Assembly (NCBI GenBank): GCA_032622095.1
Contig: CP136066.1
Coordinates: 187,338,716 to 187,402,715, forward strand
Source of the DNA: Siphonodentalium dalli
Taxonomy: Eukaryota > Mollusca > Scaphopoda > Gadilida > Siphonodentaliidae
Reading direction: 5' to 3'
Length of the DNA: 64,000 nucleotides
A program made the translations under genes and the position numbers. Numbering within the stretch: position 1 is the first letter of the stretch; every line of letters begins with the position of its first letter. The notes beneath the pieces are model-generated. The model saw nothing but the letters and a program-made list of their open reading frames with translations. It was not told the DNA's origin and did not search any database. Below are positions 9,001-18,477 of the stretch, in pieces.

Positions 9001-11430
9001 CATTTCTAAAAAAGCCACTGGTCAAATAAAGCCACCTTATTCAGGGGACATGTGGCCTAGCGGCCTTTTATTTTAATCTGTTATGCAATCTGCAGTTAAT
9101 TGATTCTCGGACATCGCTTTGCATTGAGTGTATTATTTTTAAGTAAGAAAATGAACGTGGAATGCACCCGGAGAGTATCTATATATACAGTAGAGAAAAG
9201 GATCAGCATACCGGTACCTCACCTGTGAGATCTAAACTATGGCAACCACTCATGACTGTAGAAAATGAAGAACATTTATTTTTATTCTGTCAACAAAATG
9301 GTTACTCAGGGGTTGATTTAATGTGTTAAATTTGTGTTGTGCACATTTTGCAACACTGGGTAGATTTGTATAGCATTCTCTACCAAGACATGATTTTTCA
9401 TTGTAAATTGGTTGCAGAAATTGAAAATCACATCGAAAATTGCGATGCGAATCCAGTTATATTGAGCACTGTGCTTACCACAAAACAAATTTGAACTTAG
9501 AACTGGAACCTCAACGTATAATTCCCAAATCAGATACCCGGTAGCTCTTTAAAACATTTCAGAATACTTCTCTGCCCAATAGCACCTTGTGAAATAAAAT
9601 AGATATGCTGTTTCATTGATTAATCAATACTAGCACAATAGTCAGGACGATGGGGTCATTGTCACAAGGCATCACAAATGTAGCTAGCATTTCAAAAATT
9701 CTATCATTTTATGACTAAAATTGAGACGTCATGCTCCAAAACTGGAATCTGTTATTAAGTAAAACGAATAGAACGAGAAATTTCATGACATCGTTTGAAA
9801 ATATCAGGTATATACATGTAGAAATTATTAACTAATATTTAATTTATTTCCTCCATTATAACATTTATGTATTATCTCAAGAATATGATTAGCCAGACAA
9901 CTATTCTCGTTCATTTTAATAGACCCTCATGAATATGAAAAGCTGGTTATGAATGTTATCGCCCTTGAAAAGCTGGCTACATTTGTGATCGATTTGAAAA
10001 GCTGACTAAGAATGTGATCGATGCCTTGTGACAATCAGTTATAGTCATCTGAACTTCCTTATAATTATTGGTTTTTTTTAATTGATCAGTGATATTGATA
10101 TACTAGTATATACATGTTATGTTGTATTGTTCCTGATCACATGACATATATTACTGAATACTGGTTAGTCAATAAATAATTTTATTCTATTCTAACCACT
10201 CAACACATGGTATAATCAATACTGCAAATAATGTGTCTGTTTTTTGGAGAATGAGGTCCCCAGAGGGTGAATTTAGTGACACTGCCACACACAGCGGGCT
10301 AGTATCATCAAATCAGCCCTAATAATAGGCTATGGCAATCAGCAATGCCAAAGCCATTTTCTGAAGAAAAACTGGACCATGGCAAAGGATTGCCGTAGCA
10401 GATTGCCAAAGCCAAACAATCTGATTTAAGAGGGCTGCCTAATTCACCCTCTGGGAACCTCATTCTGCTTAGGTCTCAACTGCTATGGGAGACCTAGGAT
10501 CAGATTGAATTTCCCCAGTTGAAGTTGACGTTCACCCATTAGTCACCTCGGTTATGCATTTTATCTTCTGCAAATTAGGGGATATAGAAACTTCCCAGAA
10601 GGGAAAAAGTGTCTAAAAACAATGTTAATTTGAGACTAGATACTTCCCAGAAGATGAGGCCTAAGCAAAATGAGGTCCCTAGAGGGTAAATTTGGTGATA
10701 CTAGCCTCAGTGCTGTTCGGGATAGCATCACTAAATTCACCCTCTGGGGACCTCATTCTGCAAAAGACAGACACACTATTTGTGGGTTTGCTTCAGAAAT
10801 AGGACATTATTTTTATTTTAACTTCTGACTCAGATATCATCAAAGCTAACACTTGCACAAACACAAAGAAAAGATGAGTTTTACTGAGCGCCGGTACAAA
10901 ATCTTTAACCCTTTACCCAACAAACCGGCCAAAACCGGCCAAATAAAGCTTCAACAGCCTAAAATATCTTCGTTCTGTCTCAATAGAACCATACAAATAT
11001 GGATATCATTGGAACCGGCTCATTGACCACATTGTGATAGTTACAGTTATGCCCTGTGCCAATGCATTCTCTTATATATGCGAGTCGACCATAGGTCGCC
11101 TCGCATATATAAGAGAATGCATTGGCCTAAAAAAAAACTTTTTTTAACACTTTTTACCATTTTTTCTTACATTCTTTAACAATTTTATAATTTTTAATGT
11201 GTTAAGCCAATGCATTCTCTTATATATGCGAGGCGACCTATGGTCGACTCGCATATATAAGAGAATGCATTGGCACAGGGCCCTTCTGTTGGGTAAAGGG
11301 TTAATGAAATTATTTCAATTCATTCCAATAGTGTCTACAGTACAGATCTGAGTATGCTCAGGATGTGAAGAAGATTGAAAAACTTACCAGCCAACTAATG
11401 CGACACATGGCCTCTAAAGAGAAATCATGA
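5999..11430 (+). CDS. SRP9: Signal recognition particle 9 kDa protein (SRP9), three exons
   Basis: SRP9 pairs with SRP14. The dimer binds the Alu domain of SRP RNA in the cytosol and slows elongation while the ribosome is delivered to the ER. The coding sequence joins 5999-6070, 7576-7644 and 11332-11427, with stop TGA at 11428-11430, giving 79 residues. Both junctions are phase 0 with GT...AG introns of 1505 and 3687 bp. Family signatures are plain: SWEEFSKAAEKLYLNDP in exon 1, KYRHSDGKVTVKITDD in exon 2 and YAQDVKKIEKLTSQLMRHM in exon 3. These match the conserved WEEF, KYRHSDG and AQDVKKIEK segments of animal SRP9. Vertebrate SRP9 is about 86 residues; the difference is a shorter C-terminal tail. 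The frame is intact, so the gene is probably functional. The exons are each too short for a simple ORF scan, and the introns are loaded with MITEs. Confidence 0.95.
6346..6742 (-). mobile_element. TA-flanked MITE copy B, in SRP9 intron 1
   Basis: Ends CCCTGCTGG (6346-6354) and CCAGCGTGG (6734-6742), with TA outside both (6344-6345, 6743-6744). It is the reverse-orientation relative of the element at 2996-3365: the interior has the same series of TTCGGCCGCGGTGTACTTGC-like repeats and the same TTTCTGGTTTGTAT-type centre. It is slightly longer (397 versus 370 bp). ORFs of up to 165 residues through it are repeat translation. It sits wholly within intron 1. Confidence 0.72.
6831..6920 (+). repeat. 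Three-copy 30-bp tandem repeat in SRP9 intron 1
   Basis: GCAAAAAGACACCCA-type phrases begin at 6831, 6861 and 6891, an exact 30-bp period with a few substitutions. Confidence 0.7.
7046..7092 (+). repeat. Two-copy 30-bp direct repeat
   Basis: CCTGTGTACCCTTCAGC occurs at 7046 and again at 7076, in SRP9 intron 1. Confidence 0.65.
7576..7644 (+). CDS. SRP9: SRP9 coding exon 2
   Basis: Encodes residues 25-47 (CRFATKYRHSDGK... to TDDRV). The acceptor is a strong pyrimidine tract ending TTTTCTTCCAG at 7575 and the donor is the near-consensus GTGAGT at 7645. Confidence 0.95.
7681..8832 (+). repeat. Three degenerate tandem copies, split by an inserted MITE
   Basis: Related stretches at about 7681-7810, 8516-8663 and 8696-8832 share GATAACTTTAGTTTTA, ATCTGATTGTTTT, TATGTGGATTACCCACATG, GAAAATACAGGTCAAG and a closing ATGGTCCTT..GACTTA phrase. 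They look like a three-unit tandem repeat with a period of about 180 bp. The spacing between copies 1 and 2 is enlarged by the element at 7812-8488. It lies in SRP9 intron 2. Confidence 0.65.
7812..8488 (+). mobile_element. PIF/Harbinger-like MITE (TTA target duplication)
   Basis: Inverted termini GGCCAAAAAAAAAAAA then GGTTTTGGTTCTCAGGC (left) pair with the complement of GCCCGAGAACCAAAACAC...TTTTTGGCC (right). TTA immediately flanks both sides (7809-7811, 8489-8491). GGCC-type tips and a TTA/TAA duplication are hallmarks of PIF/Harbinger elements (established knowledge). There is an internal hairpin around AAAAAGGGCC/GGCCTTTTT at about 7859-7884. The 94-residue minus ORF inside has no recognisable transposase motif, so it is non-autonomous. 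Confidence 0.65.
8833..9657. other. SRP9 intron 2, unremarkable
   Basis: A short local duplication of GACTTATAATTTGAGAAT/CCGATGAATTT occurs at about 8820-8920. Otherwise AT-rich intronic sequence with no recognised feature. Confidence 0.4.
9658..10035. mobile_element. Inverted-repeat-bounded element in SRP9 intron 2
   Basis: ATTGTCACAAGGCAT (9658-9672) is perfectly repeated in inverse as ATGCCTTGTGACAAT (10021-10035), with weaker pairing continuing inward. The interior holds three copies of a roughly 30-bp phrase beginning GAAAAGCTGG (9937, 9967, 9996). A MITE is the simplest reading. No target duplication is clear. Confidence 0.45.
10225..10782. mobile_element. Element with about 60-bp TIRs and a second internal inverted pair
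   Basis: The left terminus begins CAAATAATGTGTCTGTTTTT and runs through GAATGAGGTCCCCAGAGGGT to GAATTTAGTGA. It is matched in inverse by 10727-10782 (ending GACACACTATTTG). A second inverse pair of the GAGGTCCC(C/T)AGAGGGT phrase lies inside (about 10437-10467 and 10668-10697), so the element carries four copies in nested symmetry. No coding frame. It lies in SRP9 intron 2. Confidence 0.6.
10909..11300. mobile_element. piggyBac-like MITE (TTAA) abutting SRP9 exon 3
   Basis: A perfect 14-bp terminal inverted repeat CCCTTTACCCAACA (10909-10922) / TGTTGGGTAAAGGG (11287-11300) is flanked on both sides by TTAA (10905-10908, 11301-11304). TTAA duplication with CCC tips is diagnostic of the piggyBac superfamily (established knowledge). 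Inside are two 69-bp near-palindromes, 11058-11126 and 11206-11274, each GCCAATGCATTCTCTTATAT..., themselves arranged as an inverted pair around a poly-T/A-rich loop. The element is non-coding and sits at the extreme 3' end of SRP9 intron 2. Confidence 0.8.
11332..11430 (+). CDS. SRP9: SRP9 coding exon 3 and stop
   Basis: Encodes residues 48-79, starting CLQYRSEYAQDVKK and ending KEKS, then TGA. The acceptor is CATTCCAATAG at 11331. Only 27 bases separate this acceptor AG from the TTAA that closes the inserted element 10909-11300, so the branch point must be in that short stretch or within the transposon. Confidence 0.93.
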   Translation, partial: CLQYRSEYAQDVKKIEKLTSQLMRHMASKEKS

Positions 11431-12025
11431 TGAAACTGAATATCAACGGTGAAGCCGTCGATGAGAGGATCAATTCAAGTCCATGCCAACGGACCACGAT
11501 TTTGGATGAATACGGTGATAATTTGATGCAAGTTTTGATAAGTTGATATTGCTGGGATTCGGAGTGCTACTGTAATGTTCTGATCTTTGATATATTGGTA
11601 TTACTTAATACCATCTGTATGTACCCTGTAGATAGATCCAAGTCTTAAAATAATTTTGGATCTTTCGCCTGTCATCATCGTTGCCTCAATCCAATGCTTT
11701 TTGATGCATTCAAAGGGCCAGTTTAAATATCATAAATGGGAGAAAAAAATTCTTTGTTTGCGTATCAATATTTTATTTATAGATATACAGTAGATGAAAT
11801 TGTTGACAATGAATTCTAATTGGTTCAAATTGCTCAAGCAGGCCCTGTTTAAATGTCTAAAATGGGACAAAACTGGTACATGGCCAAAAAGCTTACTCAA
11901 AATAGATTCTGTATGGTCCGGTCACCATGCTAGAGATCGGTTGTATTACGAAAACTAAAGTGATAAAATTGGGGGGGGGGGTTTATTTTTCAGTTGCTTT
12001 GTGTATGTAGATAACATGGAATAAA
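11431..12025 (+). other. Likely SRP9 3' UTR
   Basis: Non-coding sequence after the SRP9 stop. The first canonical AATAAA downstream is at 12020-12025, about 590 bases from the stop. A degenerate duplication (GGCCAGTTTAAATATCATAA at about 11717 and GGCCCTGTTTAAATGTCTAA at about 11841) and a G10 run near 11970 also occur here. The true 3' end is unproven. Confidence 0.35.
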
Positions 12026-12228
12026 ATCCAATAGTTTTCCAATTATCTATCTTCCAGTGCCTTTTAGCCACTATACCTTCAATTATATTCAGTTTTGAAC
12101 TCTTGACCATTTCTAGGTGATTTTTGTTAATGATAATATGAGGATGATTATAGGGGTTTCAGGTGATAGAATATTAATATTACATGCATGTTATCAACAA
12201 TAGTGGCTATCAGGTGATATTCAACATA

Positions 12229-12441
12229 CAGTAATGCCCTAAGTAATCGACTCCATAACCACAGCAGAATTATGGGTAATTTTTCAGGATTTAGTCGGAA
12301 ATATGGCTTGTTGCCATTCATCGGAAAGCTCTCCCCGAGAGCTTTCCGATGAATGGAAACAAGCAGTATTTCCGACTAAATCCTGAAAAGTTACCCATAA
12401 TTCTGCTGTGGTTATGGAGTCGATTACTTAGGGCATTACTG
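12229..12441. mobile_element. Tc1/mariner-type foldback MITE, almost full-length hairpin
   Basis: The entire 213 bp folds back: CAGTAATGCCCTAAGTAATC at the left is mirrored at the right, and pairing continues for about 100 bp per arm to a centre at AGCTCTCCCCGAGAGCT. TA flanks both ends (12227-12228, 12442-12443). A TA target plus a CAGT-starting terminal repeat is typical of Tc1/mariner derivatives. The arms differ at only a few positions, suggesting recent insertion or arm homogenisation. Confidence 0.75.
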
Positions 12442-12443
12442 TA

Positions 12444-14280
12444 GACTCGGTTCGCACTGCCACTTGCCAAAGTCACTTTTTAATTCCTCAAGAAAGTTGA
12501 AAAATATTGGTCAATCAATACCATTCATTTGAGGAAACTCAATATAATTGTATTAGTGGTGTTTTAGAAGGTTTAGGAAAAGTAAACTCTATCAAGATGC
12601 AGTTACTCTGATAGCATTAGTATCGATTGGCGGAGGGATTACTAGTATTTATTGCTGTGGTGTTTACATAGCTAATCCTCTTATGATGAGCCCATCTGAA
12701 GTATCCCTTCTAAAATGTTATTGTTCAGTTTGGTTTATTGTTGTGTGATAACCACAGGCGAGAATAATTATTAACTAACTGCTTTCCTATGGATATCAAA
12801 AGTCGTTCAACAGTGATTGTTGAAATATGAGACTCAAATGCTGCATAAATCGATACCATCAGTAATACCACTTTGGCAATTTCTAAAAGAATTTGGCAAA
12901 AAATATTTCCATTTGGCAAAATATATGGCAAAAGTAAAGTTCAGTCCAGCGTGGGGGGGACCTTGAACATAGAGAAAGGCTATAATTCTATTATTAGTTA
13001 GATACTCTATATGTTGTCACCGTTTCTCTGTTTCATACTAGTAAGTTCTTTTTGGAAACACTCAAACCATTTGTTGAAAATTCCCATTTGGCAAAATATA
13101 TGGCACTGTGTACAAAAACCTGTTCACTTTCTCGTACACATTATTTTTTGTGCATTTGCTACTGTGGTGGAAGGGTTTTGTGTTTAACGTAATTAAGATG
13201 TATTTTGGTATAAATTTCAGGATGTGTTGTAACATTATTACATCTGTTTTACTATGTAATATATTCATTACTTGATAATTGTTGATTTATGAAATTAAAT
13301 TAAAATGTATTGAAATGACTTTGAAGTTCCTCTCAAATTACCACACCCTTCACTTAAGATATTATAGGACTTCAGGTGTGTGATAACAAAGACTACTTTG
13401 GCAATAATATTATTTATTGAGATAAAATCTCCAATAATAACATATGAATAAATATGAATACTTACACTCTCCTTACTCTCACTGTTGCACATACACTCAT
13501 CCATATACCCATGAATTATGATAATGATTGTGATTCTCAACCGCTTTACAAAACATCAAGTTATTCAAAAAATTTGCCAATGTTGACAATTCGAAATGTC
13601 GAGTCGATATGAATTAGATTTGGGCGCGAAACGCATTTATATGGATCAAGGTATTGTGGGAAATATTCATGAATCTTGAGTACTATTTAATTATGACCTT
13701 TGACACTAGTATCAATGTCAAAGGTCAAAATTAAGGTATATAGAATACAGGGGCGTATCCAATGATTGTTTCAGGCCTAGTAATTACATATTTTGATTGC
13801 CAAAATAGCCCTTTCCTGAAGCAGTCTTCATTGAGATGGGTGGTATTGGGATTTTGAGTTTGGTATAAATTTTCTTTCATTTTTAACTTATGGGGAATAT
13901 TGTCCAGAGGGACATTATGGATTGGAACAATTGAAAACATTCTGTTTCAGACATGCAAAGTCTTTTTTACTAATCAATATCCCCCCCAACAGATATACCT
14001 AAGTTTCGGTCAGTATTGGTAATACATATATACATGGAGGGGGGACACCCATCTTAGCCAGTGATCTAACCATCTGTTTTTTGCTGGCAAGTACTGAGAT
14101 GCTATATTAGTAAAAATAGACAGAACAGTTACTCAGAGTGATTAGTGGTTCATTTTAGAATAGGAAGCATGAACACGCGGACTGTGACTTGATGGCCTAA
14201 TTTGTGAGCTGTTTTGTTAATATATGTACCAGGCGAGACCTCAAGGTGCCTATCAATTCTTCAGTGACAGTTGATGTTGG
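12444..14280. other. Intergenic AT-rich DNA
   Basis: No gene seen. The phrase CCATTTGGCAAAATATATGG is present twice (about 12910 and 13084) as a direct repeat. The short minus-strand ORFs in this interval lack family features. Confidence 0.4.
13694..13727. repeat. Inverted repeat of TGACCTTTGACA
   Basis: TGACCTTTGACA (13694-13705) and its exact complement TGTCAAAGGTCA (13716-13727) are separated by 10 bases. Each arm contains an AGGTCA half-site and resembles a DR1-type nuclear-receptor element. It could equally be a random small hairpin. Confidence 0.4.
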
Positions 14281-14445
14281 TTAACCACTATCATGACGGG
14301 AGCTGCGCTGGTCCAGCATTAAACACCCTGTGCCCGGGCATTCTCTTATATATGCGAGTCTCCCATAGGCAGCCTTGCATACATAAGAGAATGCACTGGC
14401 TTACAAGGCCTATGGGAGGCTCGCATAAATAAGAGAATGCATTGG
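14281..14445 (+). repeat. Older dispersed repeat (GCATTCTCTTATATATG family), copy 2
   Basis: Begins TTAACCACTATCATGACGGG and reproduces the order of phrases in 2891-3450 without the nested MITE. The arms 14338-14370 and 14408-14440 (GCATTCTCTTATATATGCGA... and its inverse) form a hairpin, with another inverted AAGAGAATGC in between. Confidence 0.6.
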
Positions 14446-14561
14446 AACAGTTTTTGCTAAATTTCAGGGATTTGCTGTTTTGCCGATAGTAGTTGATATT
14501 TTACGTATGTATGAGTAATGGTTCGACCAATATCGGGTTATATGATGCTGAAACATGTTAG

Positions 14562-14883
14562 GCTACTACGAGATAACTCGTAGTCGGCAACTGGGACGGA
14601 ATTTATTAGTGTTTCATCGCTGGTGCCAACTACTAGTTATCTCGTAGGTAAATACAATTACGTTGTCAGTGGCTAAGATGACGAAGAGTGCTATACAGGT
14701 CCAAGCATATCGTGTATAAGACACGGTAAATGAATTTATACATGATGACTTGTATAGGCTACGTCGCATAAGACGTCAAAAACATAATATGTATTTACCT
14801 ACGAGATAACTCGTAGCTGGCACCAGCGATGACCACTGGTGAATTTCGTCCCAAGTGCTGCCTACGAGTTATCTCGTAGTAGC
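14562..14883. mobile_element. Foldback element with CTACGAGATAACTCGTAG termini
   Basis: About 98-bp arms (14562-14660 and 14785-14883) are inverse copies. Each arm is bounded at both edges by the near-palindrome CTACGAGATAACTCGTAG or its variant. The outer tips GCTACTACGAG are shared, consistent with TA target duplication. The central spacer of about 125 bp is not coding. Confidence 0.65.
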
Positions 14884-14945
14884 TTTAAAACACGTTTCAT
14901 CTTCATTTGACCCGAATTTATAGACTAAAATTGTATAAAACACGA

Positions 14946-15045
14946 NNNNNNNNNNNNNNNNNNNNNNNNNNNNNNNNNNNNNNNNNNNNNNNNNNNNNNN
15001 NNNNNNNNNNNNNNNNNNNNNNNNNNNNNNNNNNNNNNNNNNNNN
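14946..15045. other. Assembly gap (100 N)
   Basis: Exactly 100 N, the usual placeholder for a gap of unknown size. The tandem array starts immediately after it, so its left edge is not seen. Confidence 0.98.
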
Positions 15046-18000
15046 CATTGACTCGTGTATGTTTACCCCCCCCCCCCCCCACCACAACAACCACCACCTC
15101 CACCGACCACAGCACGATGCTGAGCATGAGTTGTGTTTTCGTTCCAGAGCGTTATCAAAGTAGTAAAATGCATGGATTGTTAACGCGAAATCATGCACTC
15201 CGCGAAAAGCTGAATATGGTAGCAATAAAGAGCGTTTAGCTCCAACTTGTCCTCATATGGAAGCACATAAAGAGCGTTTTGTTCTCTTCGGCAAAAAAAC
15301 ACCATTAAAAAAAATCACAAATCTGACGTCTATTCTTATTTACAGTCTATTCTTATTACTAGCATCATAGATAAATATAATTTTCTGTCGTTCTTACATG
15401 CCTATCAATCTTACATGCTTATGTCATTTAATTACGACATTTTTGTCAAAATTTTCACAAATTTATCCCCAAAAAATCGAAAATAAAACAAAAAAATCCG
15501 AAATTTTTAACAAATCACAACAAAAAAAATCTACATTGATTTAACAGAGTAATATAAACACTGATGTAACAATTACAAACTCTGATGTAACCATTACAAA
15601 CTCTGATGTAACCATTACAAACTCTGATATAACCATTATAAACTCTGATGTAACCATTATCAACTCTGATACAGTCCATTCTTATTACAGTCTAATATAT
15701 CAATATCATTGTCTATCTTTCTCACATGGCTATCAATCTCACATGCTTATGACATTTAACTAGCCTTTTAGAACGTTACATTTTTGTCCAAATTTCTCCC
15801 AAAATATTCGAAAATAAAACAAAAATCCAATTTTTTTAACAAAATCACAAATTAGAAAACAAAATCTACATTGATTTAAACAGAGTAATATAAACACTGA
15901 TGTAACCATTACAAACTCTGATGAAACCATTACAAACTCTGATATAACCATTACAAACTCTGATGTAACAATTACAAAACTGATGTAACCATTACAAACT
16001 GATGTAACCATTACAAACTCTTGATGTAACCATTACAAACTCTGATGTAACCATTACAAACTCTGATGTAACCATTACAAACTCTGATGTAACCATTACA
16101 AACTCTGATGTAACCATTATCAACTCTGATACAGTCCATTCTTATTACAGTCTAAAAGACCAATATCATTGTCTATCTTTCTCACATGGCTATCAATCTC
16201 ACATGCTTATGGCATTTAACTAGCCTTTTAGAATGTTACATTTTTGTCCAAATTTCTCCCCAAAAAAATCGAAAATAAAACAAAAATCCAATTTCTTTAA
16301 CAAAATCACAAATTAGAAAACAAAATCTACATTGATTTAACAGAGTAATATAAACACTGATGTAACCATTACAAACTCTGATGAAACCATTACAAACTCT
16401 GATATAACCATTACAAACTCTGATGTAACCATTACAAACTCTGATGTAACCATTACAAAACTGATGTAACCATTACAAACTGATGTAACCATTACAAACT
16501 CTGATATAACCATTATAAACTCTGATGTAACCATTATCAACTCTGATACAGTCCATTCTTATTACAGTCTAATATATCAATATCATTGTCTATCTTTCTC
16601 ACATGGCTATCAATCTCACATGCTTATGACATTTAACTAGCCTTTTAGAACGTTACATTTTTGTCCAAATTTCTCCCAAAATATTCGAAAATAAAACAAA
16701 ATCCAATTTTTTTAACAAAATCACAAATTAGAAAACAAAATCTACATTGATTTAACAGAGTAATATAAACACTGATGTAACCATTACAAACTCTGATGAA
16801 ACCATTACAAACTCTGATATAACCATTACAAACTCTGATGTAACAATTACAAAACTGATGTAACCATTACAAACTGATGTAACCATTACAAACTCTTGAT
16901 GTAACCATTACAAACTCTGATATAACCATTATAAACTCTGATATAACCATTATCAACTCTGATACAGTCCATTCTTATTACAGTCTAATAGATCAATATC
17001 ATTGTCTATCTTTCTCACATGGCTATCAATCTCACATGCTTATGGCATTTAACTAGCCTTTTAGAATGTTACATTTTTGTCCAAATTTCTCCAAAAAAAA
17101 ATCGAAATAAAATCCGAAATTTTTCCAAAAAAAATCACAAATTTAAAAAATCAACAAATTTACATGTTGCTATCAACCATACTTATATTTTTGTGTCACA
17201 TTTTGGTTCTGACAATCAAAATATACATGGGTAAATGTGTTCAAAGTCAAAGAATATAAAATATGCGACTTTTTCTTCAACATGATACGTGGTTCATACG
17301 AATACCGACATGGGGTGGGGCTATATATTGGATCCCGGAAGCTACCGGGATGGCCAATGCAGATTTTCCCGTTGTTATACCCTCTGTGACACTGTGACAC
17401 GGGCGCAGCCCCACACCACCGGGTGCCATACCTGTGGGCATATAGGTCAAACTGGTGTATATGTGATTCGGAGTTACCTCTAACGGAAGCGAGAGGAAAT
17501 TATAGGAGAGAATAAAATATACATTGGTTCCTGATTGGGCAATATAGCCGTGCGTGTTTTAGCATAACAAACAAATCACGCTTCTTCCCTATGGGTTCCC
17601 ATAGGTAAAATAGCCATTGGCACCAGTGCTTGCACGGGCATTAACCCTTTGTAGTTAACTTTGAATTTTGTGCCGTAGTCTAAACTAAGACATTATATTT
17701 TTCGTGCGTTCTGACACTAGTTACAAAAACACCCATATTTAAAGGTGAATTCCCTGCTTGTCGGGCATGAGTTTTTGCATAAACAGTTACCGCAAATGTC
17801 AATCTTTCAGATTTAAATAAAATGTTGGACCTGGGAATTATATTGTAATCAGTATAGGTTTTAATGAGTTTGTAGGAGGGCTGAAAAGTAGGATTTTAAG
17901 CATATAAGGGCTATAACTGTCAGTTTGGACTCTGTTATTTCTGGACGTAATGGATTGGTGCTTGAATTATTTTATAAAGGTACCATAGTATACAAAATGG

Positions 18001-18477
18001 GATGATGTTTGAATGCGAAGTATGTTTTTGGAATATGTTGTGGGCCAGCTCTGTATGGCACTCCACCGGAAAAAGAAAAGAGCCTGATTTATCTCCTTGA
18101 AATCAGACTTCTGCACTTCCAAGACCAATTAAAAAGTTTATACAATAACTTTTCTTTATTTTTTAATACATCTTACATGTATCTAGGTTCTATCAGCTGA
18201 TAAGGTGATTATAGGCTGACATTCGATCTGTCATCGTTAGCTATCGGGCCGAAGACGGCCAAAGAAATTGTTAAAATGAAGATTTTGCAGTCAGTCTAAG
18301 GGAGATAATACAACTTGTGATCAGATGTGAAAACTCCTGTCAAAATACAGACAGATAATGCTCTGACAATTTCTGTATCCAGCATGCACGATCATTGAGT
18401 GAGTTGTGATTATGTCGCACCTCGTCTCAATGGCTGGGCCATAATTTTGTTTCTTCTCATTGACTCGTGTATGTTTA
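15046..18477 (+). repeat. Array unit 1 (four minisatellite blocks)
   Basis: The first visible unit, entered just before its C15 tract. Minisatellite blocks lie at about 15563-15667, 15899-16127, 16359-16544 and 16774-16960; the minisatellite-free segment starts at about 17159. It keeps the intact 18-bp palindrome CCTATGGGTTCCCATAGG (17588-17605). Length and block layout match unit 2 almost exactly. Confidence 0.9.

Noticed and set aside
17642-17680. TTAACCCTTTG in every unit as a piggyBac terminus
   Set aside because: No matching AAAGGGTTAA right end exists in the unit, and the bases beyond CCCTTT differ from the confirmed element at 10909.
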